Source of the DNA: Hydra vulgaris
Taxonomy: Eukaryota > Cnidaria > Hydrozoa > Anthoathecata > Hydridae
Direction of reading: 5' to 3'
Length of the DNA: 64,000 bases
Assembly: GCF_038396675.1 (NCBI RefSeq)
Contig: NC_088926.1
Span: forward strand, 14,817,501-14,881,500
The translations under genes and the position numbers were made by a program. The stretch's first letter is position 1. Each line of letters begins with the position of its first letter. This document shows, in pieces, positions 1 to 10,149 of the stretch. Under the pieces are notes generated by a model, which ran no database searches, was not told the DNA's origin, and saw nothing but the letters and a program-made list of their open reading frames with translations.

Positions 1-187
1 GACGTCTGTTTTCTGGAGAATTGTTTTGCTGATAAATATGGAAGTAACGGTTTTGATTGGCAATCGCAGCAGCACAGTGTGAAGAAAACCATGGAGGAGA
101 GTGAGGCTTGACCTGGAATCGTCGAGAGGGAATAAAAGATTCCATGCCAGCCTGAATCCACGAAGTTATGTAAGAAGCACATTTGTC
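1..187 (-). mobile_element. LINE family 1 fragment cut by the window edge
   Basis: These bases match 18944-19130, the linker between endonuclease and reverse transcriptase of the LINE at 17006-19281, with only a few differences and in the same orientation. Homology stops abruptly at 187, just after the string cacatttgtc. The copy is therefore 5'-truncated there, and the rest of it lies left of the window. No open frame of use remains. Confidence 0.85.
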
Positions 188-265
188 TAATCTAATCATA
201 AACATTTGCATTTAAATTCGCATTCTTTTTTTTGTGTGTGCAACAACCGTGCTTTTTAAAGAGCA

Positions 266-314
266 TTGCAGTTTAATATGCAATAAATTTCATATATTGC
301 ATATTAAACTGCAA
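266..314. repeat. Perfect 20-bp hairpin, 9-nt loop
   Basis: Arms 266-285 and 295-314 are exact reverse complements, with aatttcata between them. It lies in non-coding AT-rich DNA. No second copy in the window shows whether one arm is new. Confidence 0.9.
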
Positions 315-434
315 ATTTTATATTGCAATATAAAAATTTTTTTTTTAAATAAAAATAACTTTTTTTATTTTATTTTAGTTACAATGATAATTAAACTTGA
401 GAGAAAAAATTTTACTTTTACAAGAGCTGTAAAT

Positions 435-560
435 TGCTCCCATAAACCATTTAAGAGGAGTGTGGGTGAGAGGTGGGAAGGTACGATATGAGTTCAAATC
501 CTGCCACCGCCTACTCAGCGTTTGAGTTGTACTTGGGTACGCAAAAATGTTGGTCAATAA
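435..560 (+). repeat. Possible tRNA-derived SINE remnant
   Basis: GAGTTCAAATCC at 490-501 resembles a Pol III B box and is followed by a GC-richer stretch unlike its surroundings. The upstream A-box region is not convincing. Treat it as a weak candidate. Confidence 0.25.
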
Positions 561-1350
561 CGGGTGCTACTTTGGATTAGTCTTAATGACTATTTGTGGC
601 TATTCCTATGCTAAGCCAACAATATCTTTGGATATAGGAACATTGTATAGAAAAACACAGCATTAAAATTCATACTTAGAAATAATATTGATTTCTAAGT
701 ACTTAAGATGAATGGTTTTTTATTTTGATAAAAAAACAACAAATGAAATAAATCTTTAATCTTTCAAAGTGCCATTGAATGTATTGGTGTTCAGTTAAAA
801 TTTCGGAAATCTGAAATGGTTGCCCAGGAATGTTTAAATTTTTTATGGAATGACCCATAAATTCATAATATAACTTAAAAACAATAAAATTATCAATTTA
901 CACCAACTTAAAATGTAAAGTACATAATTATTTGTAACGATTTTTTACGCACAAATCTTATGCAAAATTTATTTTAGAAAAAGCATATTTTTGCACAAAA
1001 ACAGATTTACTTCATTTTCATGTAATTTTCAAATTCATTTAGTAAATTGGTATTTCTGTAACAACTCTTTCCTTTGAAAATGCAAATATAAACAAACAAA
1101 AAAATTAACTTTTTTTAGTTGTAAAATAAAAACACAAAATTAAAGTGCTATAATAAAGGAAAAATATTATAAAGTTTAAATGATTTCTAATTTTGAGATA
1201 TGAGCAAAAACACTTAAAAAGTTTTAAAATTAAGGATGGTTAAAAAATAATGATGATGATAATGATCACGGTGATGATCATAATCTTGATGATGATAAAC
1301 CTCATTTTAAAATTTAATTGTACTCATAAACAAATTTTAAAAGAGTCAAC
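561..1350. other. Non-coding AT-rich stretch with a small GAT cluster
   Basis: I see no gene. A degenerate (GAT/ATC) run lies at about 1244-1298. The stretch lies downstream of the last visible exon of the lysine-rich gene on the minus strand, so it may be its next intron. Confidence 0.6.
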
Positions 1351-3644
1351 CTTCTCAACTGTTCATAAATAGTCATAAGATTAGATATAATTTCTGGTTG
1401 GCTTCTTTTTTTCTTTTTTACCACTTCATCTTCAGATGCCAGTAATTTTCTTTTTTTGCTATCTTTTACTAAAAAGTAAGAAAACACTTTAAATATATCA
1501 TTAAACAAGTAAACTTCAGGACAACACAACGCCTAAATATAACCTTAAAGAATAAAAAGTATATGACTTTCTTCCACATGCTGTTCTGACTTGTATCCAA
1601 TAATTCAAACTATTTACCCATAACTAAAATTTATTACAGATTTCAGTTAACAAACTAAAAATACTTTACAAATTTTGTAGAAATGGTGTAAGCAATAAGC
1701 AAGTATATTAGATTTCTATAAGACAAAGAAAGAAAGAAATAATAGGTAAAATAATCAGTACATAGCATGGTGAATAATACTTCTTCTCAAAACTATAAAG
1801 TGTGTCATTTTTAAATGTACCATTTTATATCTTGTGAAAATATTAGAAAAAAATAAAGCAACAATAAAGATTTTTCCTTTGCATTTTCTAGAAGTTACTT
1901 ATTAATACTAAAATTGTGCTCAATCGATGATTGCCCATATTAAAGAACTAAAACTAAAATCTAAAAACATTACAAAAATTTGATAAGCTTTATTTGTTCC
2001 AATAAAGTTAAAGAAGAACCAATCAAGACTATCTTTTTTACTATAAAAATCTTAAAATGATTTTCGATTTACAATCCTGCAAATTTGCATCCCTCAAAAG
2101 TAAAAAAAGGAGGTTGGCAAAAAATTGCCGACCTAAAACTCTTTTAGGTCAGCATTAGGTCAACACAAATTTTAGAAACAGGGTTCGACAAATCAATGAA
2201 TTGCAAACATTTAGCATAAATTTCAGAGAAAAACAAATGCTGATTTTTCTAACTATTCTCTCATATTTTATTTAGAATTTAAATTCTAAATAAAATAATT
2301 AAAACATAAACAAATTCATTTAAAAAACACAACATTAAAACAAAGATTTATTTAAGTAAATAAAACATTTGCTTTAATGTCGTGTTTTTAAAATGAATTT
2401 TAAAAAATGTTTAGAATTAATTAAAAAAATTTTGTTTTGTTAATATAATTGTTCTACTAACAAATTAAACATTATTTTTCTTGTTATTACTTTAACTATT
2501 TTATTAAGAATATAAAACATTTATTTTGCCGCTGCTATTTTAATTATTTTATCCAAAATTTAAATAATTTAACATTTTAATTTAACAATATTTTAACAGC
2601 TATTTATTTAATTTAACAAAAATTTAATTTAATATTTTTAAATTAAATTTTTGTTTGCAAATAAAATTAAGTTTTAAAATTCTGAGGTAGACAACTTTTT
2701 GCAGACCTCAGACACTGTCAGGTTGGCAATGCCGACTTTAATTCCTAGAGCTGAATTTGAGTAAACTATTTAAAAAACTTCCGATATTGATTGTGGTAAC
2801 TTGGTAGACTTTGACTAACATTTGCAATAGTGCTGAAAAATTATTCCTTTTTTTTGTATTTGAAATAAATATTTAGTTAATGAATACTACTGAACATATA
2901 AACAAACTGGAAACTCTCTTGCCTTTTTTTAAATACAAGTACAAACTCAAAGAATTAAAGAAATAAATTAAATATTTGATTTTATGTTTATACATATGTG
3001 CATGCGCATGTGTGTGTGTGTGTATGTGTGTGTGTTTGTGTGTGTGTGCATGTGTGTGTATGTGTATGGGAGGGGATGGGGGAAGTATATGTATATGCAA
3101 CTATAAAAGCACATTTAGATCAACAATCTGATGTCATACTGATTTAGGAAGCTGTGAGGGATTCACTGCACACATCAACTAATATCAAAGAACATACAAG
3201 GGAGTTGCTGCTACATTGACTGTGGGTTTGGGTTGGATAGATAGTTAATGATAAGTTTGTTATTCTTTTTATTTTCTTCTTTATGCAAAAAAAACTTTAT
3301 GAATTTAGGTCGGCAAAATAAGCTGGTAAATTACATCTTTTTAAACAAATAAAAATGAAATAAACAAACAAAAATAAGTTATATAATGAATTTATTATTT
3401 AACTTGAAGATAAAACTAAAAAATAAAAGTTTTTTATAAGTTACTTACAATTTACTTGTTTCTGATCAGATTTGACTTCAGGTTTTTTATCAAATTTTTT
3501 CTTTTTTATAAAATTTTTGTTCTTTCCTTTAAATACTTTTGTGTGGGCTTTCTTAAAACCAATTTGTTTTCCTTCTTTACTTTTCTTCCCTCCACCAGAC
3601 TTTACTACGTTATTTTTAGCATAATTATTTTTAGTTGGCTTCAT
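1351..3644 (-). CDS. Lysine-rich gene, first two exons; possible pumilio-3 (PUM3/PUF6) homologue
   Basis: Exon 1 (3644-3449) starts MKPTKNNYAKNN and is very basic. It ends at a strong GTAAGT donor in phase 1. Exon 2 (1468-1351) follows a TTTTTAG acceptor and continues the same frame: basic KKRK and KKKKRS runs, then PEIISNLMTIYEQLRR, and a candidate GTTGAC donor. The phase match across a 1.98-kb intron supports a real gene. A Lys-rich nucleolar-type N-terminus followed by a short helix ending in LRR is how pumilio-3 proteins begin, before their Puf repeats, which bind RNA/DNA in the nucleolus. No Puf repeat is visible, because later exons would lie below position 1. The identity is a guess from N-terminal style; the exon model is firmer than the name. 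Confidence 0.4.
2264..2297. repeat. 34-bp perfect palindrome, no loop
   Basis: The 17-bp arms meet at 2280/2281 (tttagaattt/aaattctaaa). The composition is almost pure AT, so it carries less information than the other hairpins listed. Confidence 0.85.
2312..2400. repeat. 33-bp inverted repeat, 23-nt spacer
   Basis: Arms 2312-2344 and 2368-2400 pair at 30 of 33 positions. It lies within the putative MITE at 2100-2745 and the intron of the lysine-rich gene. Confidence 0.85.
3001..3075. repeat. (TG)n microsatellite
   Basis: An imperfect TG/TA dinucleotide tract. The His/Thr-rich open frame on the opposite strand is a by-product of the repeat. Confidence 0.9.
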
Positions 3645-3649
3645 CTTCT

Positions 3650-3939
3650 TATGAATTCAATAAATTCTTTCATCATAAAATAAAATTTTTTTAGAAAAGA
3701 TTCAACATCCTATATTAGTATTATAACCATTAACATTATGTATAAAAAATTGCCATTTTTTTTGTTCAAAGTTTAAGTTTGTTTATATTTTAAGAAAATT
3801 CTTTTTTTTCACTTAATAATGCAATGTTGTAAAATTAAACAAAAATTAATTTTTTAACCTAAAAATTGTAATGAGGTTTAAAACTATTTTTATTTCAAAA
3901 TTATAAAAAAAAAAAGGATAACAATTATGAAACTTATTG

Positions 3940-4001
<62 letters not shown>

Positions 4002-4405
4002 CCCCTTCATAATAACTATTACAATAAAATAAATGAAAGAAGAATGCATATAAATAAAAAATTACAAATTTTGTTACATATAAAATAAGAACACAGAGAC
4101 TTGCAGAAGATCAGATGATCTTGTCATCAAGAACTGGTTACAATTGTTACATGTTAAAAACAACTTTTTAATGTGTATAAAATAAATAAGGCAGTCAAAT
4201 AAAGTTTATAAAACGAAAGTTAGAAGTAAAAATTAACGTTTTATATAAATATTTAAAAGACTTGATAGGTATAAAATGTATAAATTAAATTAACATGATA
4301 CAGAAAAATAAAATTAACAAAACAAAATTTAAATATACAAGTATTTAGTCAAATAAATATTTTTTATATAAGAATTTGTAAAAAAATAAATAAATCAAAA
4401 TAATT
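3650..4405. other. Non-coding AT-rich stretch with (AT)n
   Basis: No gene is seen. An (AT)n run at 3944-3986 is followed by a T-run. The left part is the upstream region of the lysine-rich gene, and the right part may be 3' tail of the adjoining LINE fragment. Confidence 0.6.
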
Positions 4406-4409
4406 AAAT

Positions 4410-4692
4410 TTAAAAATATATAAGTATGTTTTCAATAGAGAGAATGGTATTTTTTAACTTCCATTTAAATGCGAAAAAGTTATAAATATATATATCAAAA
4501 ACTATATTGTTCCATAGAAACGCCCCACGAAAAGAAATACAAAACTTGCCTAAATTGGTTCTGAAAACTGGTTGAAGAAGGAAATTATCATTTTGTAAAT
4601 TATATTTATTTTTTTCTTTTAAGGAATATAAATTGTGAAAAGAAACTGGAGCTGTATGAGTTTTATATTTAAACATAAAACACAGTACATTA
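4410..4692 (-). mobile_element. LINE RT C-terminal fragment (family 2-like), left part
   Basis: Minus-strand translation gives FMFKYKTHTAPVSFHNLYS, then NFLLQPVFRTNLGKF and FRGAFLWNN. This pattern is typical of the C-terminal tail of CR1/L2-type reverse transcriptases. The fragment is interrupted at 4692 by the element 4693-6950. The frame resumes at 6953 as LNIF-stop-LNIS, comparable with LNVYSINIFQNLL in the LINE at 35590-38260. The two halves thus belong to one old LINE copy, and the transposon came later. One nonsense codon is visible in the right half. Confidence 0.6.
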
Positions 4693-5289
4693 CAGGGTTA
4701 TTTATTTTTATATGCGCAATTATTCATTCTTATATGCGCATTTATTCATTCTTATATGCGCATTTATTCATTCTTATATGCGAGTTTATTCATTCTTATA
4801 TGCGCGTTTATTCATTTTTATATGAGTGTTTATTTATTCTTATATGCGCGTTTATATCCGAGTCAACTACTCATAAAATCTCTAATATAACTTTATATTG
4901 TTGTGAAATCCTAATATTAACATCAATGCATTTGTAATAATGCGGTCTTGTGAAGGTATTGTAAAATTACGCCAACGTAATTAGGTGTATTTAAAGTTAA
5001 TAATATAATATTTTGTGGTTCTGAATTTTAGATAAAAAGGATGATATTTGTAAATAATATACTCGCAGTGAAATGATAATAAAACAATTATAAACAAACG
5101 AGTGAATTCATTAGTGTCACTGGGAAACGTTCAATAATTCCCCGTTTAATAATACAAACAACAAATAGGTTTTTATGTTTTTATATATATAAAAAATGTA
5201 AATTAGGTTGTTGCCACTGCTATTTATTTAAAAAATGGTTGCCGAGCCAGCGCTGGATTTATGTAACTATGCATTTGGTATTAAAATGG

Positions 5290-6290
5290 AATTAAATTAA
5301 ACTCTGTAGTATCCAAAATATTTTCAAGTTTTCTGATTACCCCATCCGTATTCCGAGGCCTTTCACCTAGTTTGTAAGTATGCTTTAATGAAGAAAAAAA
5401 TTCTTTTATTGGATTAAGCTACGCCACAGCTTAATCCAATATGCTGGCAGATACTTAATAGCTATGCCATGAGAGACTAGTGTTTGCCTAACAGAAAGAT
5501 TCCAGTAGAATCTACAATTGTCCATAACAAGCACCGGCGCTTCCACATCTGCATTCCTAATCGCTGGTGCCAACATTGCAGTAATGAAAGTACAAAGGGA
5601 ATCTGCATTCCAGCCTCCAGTTTTTGTTTCATAAGCCAGCACTCCCATTATTGAAACAGCACAAATTAAACTAACATTCTTGCCACGGTTTGCAGACAAC
5701 TGTAAAATTGCTGGCGCACCTCTAAGCGAATAACCATATGTGCTGTTAGTGTGCACATTAAATCCAGTTTCATCCAAATAAATAAGTTTTTCATTTGAAA
5801 TTTCTTTAATTTTCGCTTGCAAATGCATAGCGTGCATATATAACTCAATTGAGTTTTGTTCTTCTGGTACATGCACAACACGCTTTCTTGCTAAATCCAA
5901 GCGTTTGAGTTATCTTGAAATAGTAGGTTGAGATATGTTGAAGTCTGCGGCAGAAGGATTTTCTTTCATTGCTTCTTGCATACAAAGATTGTTTTCTTGT
6001 ACGCATAATTCGATAATACTTTTTATTTGAGTATTTATAGGTCTTTACCTCATTTTTTATCAGAAAACGACTTGAATGCAGTTATGTCATCAAATTCTCC
6101 ACTGTTTAACTTAACGACAAGATTTTGAACTGTGCGCTTAGCTAAATTAAAAGAAGTGGAAATGCTTGTTGTAGATTCATTCCTTTCAACTAAATGCTTA
6201 AGCATTTCAATGTGCTCTTTTGTAACATTTTTTCTTGTTTTATGATTGGCAAAGCTATTTTCTCTTCCATCGATAGGGTAAAGATTTGAT
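5290..6290 (-). pseudogene. DDE_3/IS630-like transposase pseudogene
   Basis: This would cut and rejoin DNA at TA sites. The N-terminal part (6280-5900) encodes two helix-turn-helix segments, with an in-frame TGA near 6052 and a TAA before LKRLDLARKR near 5912. The catalytic part (5900-5406) keeps YLDETGF (first Asp) and VLVMDNCRFYW (second Asp). After KYLPAY the frame is broken by a hairpin insertion at 5407-5441. Beyond it, in another frame, the expected LNPI-K-EFFSSLK block follows, with Lys where the third acidic residue normally sits. The copy is dead but complete in layout, with DD34E-like spacing if the insertion is ignored. The nearest remembered relatives are IS630-Tc1 elements with the DDE_3 domain. 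Confidence 0.8.
5407..5441. repeat. 14-bp hairpin, 7-nt loop, inside the transposase
   Basis: Arms 5407-5420 and 5428-5441 are perfect complements around acgccac. The right arm carries the codons for the conserved LNPI motif. The other arm and the loop replace the residues normally between LPAY and LNPI and shift the frame, so the left arm appears to be a new inverted copy. Confidence 0.85.
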
Positions 6291-6673
6291 ATTAATAATA
6301 AATATAAATAATTAAATTTAAATCTAGATAAATGAATAATTAGATAAATAATAACTTAATCAATCAAGAAATTTAATAATAAAATTAAAAAAAGACCTAA
6401 TACTAAATTAAATAAACCATCATCGAAAAGTCATCGTATTAAAAATTTTTAACCTCGTTTACAAAGAAACAAGAAAAATTGCTTAAATATGCTTTTTAAA
6501 ACATATATAAGAATGAATAAATAAGCATATAAGAACAAATAAGTGTGCATATAAGAGTGAATAAACATGCATATAAAAATGAATAAACGTGCATATAAGA
6601 ACGAATGAACCCTGTCTTTACAAATATCATCCATTTTTATCTAAAATTCAGAACCACAAAACATTATATTATT

Positions 6674-6723
6674 AACTTTAAACACATGTAATTACGTTGG
6701 CATAATTACATGTGTTTAAAGTT
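6674..6723. repeat. 21-bp hairpin, 8-nt loop, inside the right TIR
   Basis: Arms 6674-6694 and 6703-6723 are perfect complements around cgttggca. The left TIR (near 4970-5010) holds only one arm plus the loop and then diverges. The second arm is therefore specific to the right TIR. Confidence 0.85.
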
Positions 6724-6952
6724 CCAATAGCATCACAAAGACCGCATTATTACAAATACATTAATGTTAATATTAAGATTTCACAGCAATATGAAGTTAT
6801 ATTAGAGATTTTATGAGTAGTTGATTCGGATATCAAGCCGCATATAAGAATAAATAAACACGCATAAATGAATGAATAAACGCCCATACAAGAATGAATA
6901 AATGCGTATATAAGAATGAATGAACGCGCATATAAAAATGAATAACCCTGTA

Positions 6953-6990
6953 GAAATATTTAGTTAAAATATATTTAAAATGAAATAAAG
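6953..6990 (-). mobile_element. LINE RT fragment, right part of the 4410-4692 copy
   Basis: It continues the frame of 4410-4692 across the inserted transposon. Beyond about 6990 an (AT)n stretch ends recognisable similarity. Confidence 0.45.
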
Positions 6991-7087
6991 TATATATATA
7001 TAGACCAATTATAGCCAACATCAAATTTCAAAGCACTTATACGAAAGCACCATCAACTCATCAGAATAACAGTCAGGTTTATGACTG

Positions 7088-7556
7088 TTTTTTTTTTGTT
7101 ATTTTATTTTTAAACATCTTTGCTTCCAACATAGATGCAAGCAACCACTAATTAAAGTTGGAAGTTACTGAAAGAGAAAAGATGAAGATTGTAGAGCAAG
7201 ATAATGATTGACGGACGACTTAAAGGATTGCAAATTATATGAATCAGGAAAGCAAGATGAAGGAAATGAATTCCAAAGAACTGATGTTCGAGGAAAAAAA
7301 CTAGACAAATAAGAGTTTTTGGAGCACTTAGGAACAGTCACAGAAAAAAGATGAGACTTAATTGAATGACGAGTAACACAAGAATGAATTTTAGTAGATG
7401 GCACAAGAGACGCTATCTCTTTAGAGCAGTGCCAATTATAGTATTTGTAGAAAAGAGAAAGAGAAGCAACATTACGACGATGTGATAATGGTTGGAGGTT
7501 GGCTGCAAGAGCAGGTCCAACTATGTTTACAATGAGTTTTTGCACCTTGTCTAAAA
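7088..7556 (-). mobile_element. LINE family 1, 5'-truncated 3' end
   Basis: Minus-strand translation from 7545 gives QKLIVNIVGPALAANLQPLS and ends in LALQSSSFLFQ. This matches the C-terminal domain of the copies at 17006-19281 and 52690-56233. The frame here is open, but only the last ~125 residues are present. The A-rich tail lies at 7088-7110, next to gttggaagcaaagatgttta on the minus strand, the family's common 3' terminus. Confidence 0.85.
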
Positions 7557-7734
7557 GAGAATTTACATTGTTTACTTAATTAACAAAAAGAAATTGAATT
7601 CAGTTCAGGCAACAAATACCTAAACTTGAATAAAGTTTTATAGCAAAATAATACTTATTTACTGAATAAGGTGCAAATTTAAGCTTTTCTCGCAGTGTTT
7701 AATTTTTGTTTTACATAATACTTTCTTCATTAAC

Positions 7735-8200
7735 TTTATGTCAATGCAATAATAAAATAGAATGAGGCTTGACTTAAATTTGAAGAGAAGTAATAAATAC
7801 GTCCAAAGTTTTATTCCAGAAGGAATAAAAACTTTCAAGATGCACTTTATGCATACATATTATGGATATAAACATATATGCTTGCTATCTATTTAGATGC
7901 TGGCATACAATATTCTTTAATTGTTATGTAAATCTTAGTATTTATATGGTATAGTATTTGCCGAAAGAGAAGATGATCAGATGGAAGTGTGGTGTGACTC
8001 TAGCAAGACAAGAAAAGGAGGCTCAATCTTAGACAGATTAGAAAATACGTTGTATCGAACATTTATTAGAAAAGTTTAAAGTAATTTAGGTATCAACAGG
8101 TAGAGGGGTAGCAGCTTCAGTAGGAAATAGTAGTGGTAAAAGTAAGAAAACTTGAAGAGAGAGTTACATATTGTTTAAATGAGCTTTAGTTAAGAAAAAA
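7735..8200 (-). mobile_element. Old LINE remnant, sister of the copy at 26940-28545
   Basis: It aligns over most of its length with 28110-28530. Shared strings include atgcactttatgcatacata and gtgtggtgtgactcta, in the same orientation. No reading frame survives. The aligned end also resembles 19040-19090 of LINE family 1 (gaggcttgac...), so it is an ancient relative of that family. Confidence 0.6.
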
Positions 8201-8230
8201 AAAAGCTCTATATTGTTTATATTAGAGAAA

Positions 8231-8270
8231 CAGCATAAAAGAGGAAGGCTAAACCCTGATGATAATGATG

Positions 8271-8314
<44 letters not shown>

Positions 8315-8475
8315 CATGGTCATTATTATCAGGCTTTAGTCTTCCTCTTTTATGCTGTTCATGATGATGATCATGATCAAGATCTTGATGATAATGATGT
8401 TGATAATGATCGACATCATCATCATCATCACCATGATAATAATGATGACTCTGATAATCATATTGATCATAATGG
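8231..8475. repeat. (GAT)n tract enclosed by a 38-bp inverted repeat
   Basis: Arms 8231-8268 and 8320-8357 pair with three mismatches. Each contains cagcataaaagaggaaggct or its complement. The GAT array (about 8255-8315) forms the loop, and irregular GAT/ATC repeats continue to about 8475. The Asp-rich open frame here is a product of the repeat. Confidence 0.85.
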
Positions 8476-8589
8476 TGTTTATATATGCAAAAACTATTAT
8501 ATAAAATATAACATGAACTTTGAATTTAAATGTATTTTATAAATATATAACATGAATTTTGAAAGTATATCTTAGGATGTATAAATATT

Positions 8590-9060
8590 TATGTAGCCTT
8601 GCTCACAAATCCGGCCCTGGCCATTTTTATCAACCCTGGCCCAGCCCCGATGAAACATCAAACCCGGTCACTTACTATAAAGCAGCAAAAGAAAATAATC
8701 AACTTGAGAAAAGCGTGGATGAGACACATTAAGTCAATTTCCAGGAAAAAAAGCAATGCATAAAGAAAGTAAATCTTTTAGTTAAGCAGTGTAAAATAAA
8801 ATTATTAATTTGCTTTTTTGCGCTTGTCACAAAACATGGTTTAAAACATCTCTAATTAGTATGTCTGATGTGACACTCTTCCGCAGATAAAAAAAATGTT
8901 TATTTAAGGGCCAGGATCAGGGTCAGGGTTTAGGGTTAATTATCAAGTTAGAAAAATCTGACCCTTGTTTTAAACCTATTCGAACCAGCAATGGCCCTAA
9001 ATTTGACCCAAACCATGATTCTCATCCACTAAACCTTGTCCTCACTTCGCCTATTTTTTT
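8590..9060. repeat. GC-richer degenerate repeat with GGCCCTGG-type motifs
   Basis: ccctggcccagcccc, acccggtcac and gggccaggatcagggtcagg stand out in AT-rich DNA. Similar strings occur at 26756-26822 and 28545-28620. No coding capacity is seen. The class is unknown. Confidence 0.45.
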
Positions 9061-9274
9061 TTACTATGGAAGGGTGCGTTGTTTCAGACGTAATTGTGAT
9101 AACTGCAAGAAAAGCTAACTAATAATTTTATTTTATGCCGTTTAACTGAAGGATTACCAGTAAATGTGACTGTAACAATCAGCTGGATAATATTTTTTAG
9201 TCCAATATCAATTAGTATTAATCTGATAAATGTTGTTCAGTGATCAAAATTTTTTGGGAACCCCTAACAGTCTT

Positions 9275-9405
9275 GTCACAGAGCACCATGGAAGAGCATT
9301 TAATTAGGAAGTTCATGCATCCTTATTTACTGATAATATGCCCAGAGCTCGCTTTGAACCCTTGATACCTTGCTTATAAAGCAAGTACACTAACTACTGC
9401 GTCAC
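9275..9405 (-). repeat. tRNA-derived SINE, family B copy 1
   Basis: Read on the minus strand, the 5' part mimics a tRNA: GCAGTAGTTAGTG (A-box region), an anticodon-like arm cttgc-tttataa-gcaag, then AAGGGTTCAAAGC (B-box region). The body (atgcatgaacttcctaat) and the tail match 38643-38788. A tRNA-headed body repeated twice is how Pol III SINEs look. No poly(A) is seen. Confidence 0.65.
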
Positions 9406-10149
9406 AAATGCGCATATTATAAATATTGCAGAAAACTTCCCTGAAGCTAAACATTACATTACTCAGAATGATAGTTGTATTCCTGAAAACTACAACTCAA
9501 TTATGACAACTGAATTTCTGACTCAGCAACGGTCAGTTGAAGATATTATAATGAAGTACCTCCTGTTAAGTATAAAGTTTTTTATGCAAAGAAAATATTT
9601 CATAATAAAAATATTATGTTTACTTTGCATAAACCAAGCATTCTTTTTAGTTTAATCAAAGTGCTATTACATAAAAAAATTAAAATGATCTGAATAATCA
9701 TTTTTATTTTATAAAACACATTCATTTTTATAACATAAGCTAAAAAATATATTTTTACAGCAAGATAAGGAACAACAATGAAAAAGTTAAAAAAATGCCC
9801 AACCTCTAAATATAAATTACTTTCAATGATTTTTTGCACATTAATACATAATGAGCTTATGTGCATTAAAATTAGAAGTAAATTTAAAAAATCTAAAACT
9901 TAAACCTTCACAAATTGGAATAAAAACGACAAAAGAAAAATTAATTTCAACTAAATTTTATATTAAATATAAATTCTATAAAATTAATTTTCTATAAAAT
10001 GCAATAAGTTAAAATTGAAAAAATATTAAATTTTGTTTAATAATAAATAAATCAATTCCTTATAAGCATTTTTGGAACAAAACTTTAACTAAATTTTAAA
10101 GACAAAATGGAACTTCTAGGTAATATTCTTGCTGGTGTTTAGTTTGACA
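9406..10149. other. Intergenic, downstream of the fucosyltransferase-like gene
   Basis: No gene is seen. A poorly supported open frame at 9600-9866 is AT-rich and matches nothing I know. The right end holds the 3' untranslated region of the minus-strand gene. Confidence 0.5.

Larger units (their letters stand above)
2100..2745. repeat. Region bounded by GCCGACCT/AGGTTGGCA motifs, possible MITE
   Basis: The left edge (2112-2165) has aggttggcaaaaaattgccg and further AGGTC repeats. The right edge (2683-2745) has gcagacctc, caggttggcaatgccgac. The same motifs recur at 3305-3316 and 56425-56515. The interior is AT-rich and non-coding. Degenerate inverted ends of a non-autonomous element fit, but no target duplication is seen. 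It sits in the intron of the lysine-rich gene. Confidence 0.35.
4693..6950 (-). mobile_element. Tc1/IS630-type transposon with long TIRs and 22-bp subterminal repeats
   Basis: The ends read CAGGGTTATT at 4693 and its complement ending at 6950. TA dinucleotides flank both (4691-4692 and 6951-6952), as expected for Tc1/mariner-type target duplication. The inverted repeats are several hundred bases long. Each consists of an outer array of about 22-bp units (ttatatgcgcatttattcat and variants; 4700-4857 and 6838-6945) and an inner unique part (4857-5057 against 6614-6835). The right side carries an additional internal array at 6500-6612, ending again in AACCCTG, as if a second element end were nested inside. 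A transposase pseudogene lies between the TIRs. Confidence 0.85.

Noticed and set aside
2873-3100. His/Thr-rich open frame
   Set aside because: A product of the (TG)n microsatellite.
8213-8542. Asp/His-rich 109-residue open frame
   Set aside because: It is a translation of (GAT)n and flanking inverted arms, without a family match or start context.
9600-9866. 88-residue hydrophobic open frame
   Set aside because: AT-rich composition alone yields Phe/Ile/Leu-rich frames; no splice or start support.
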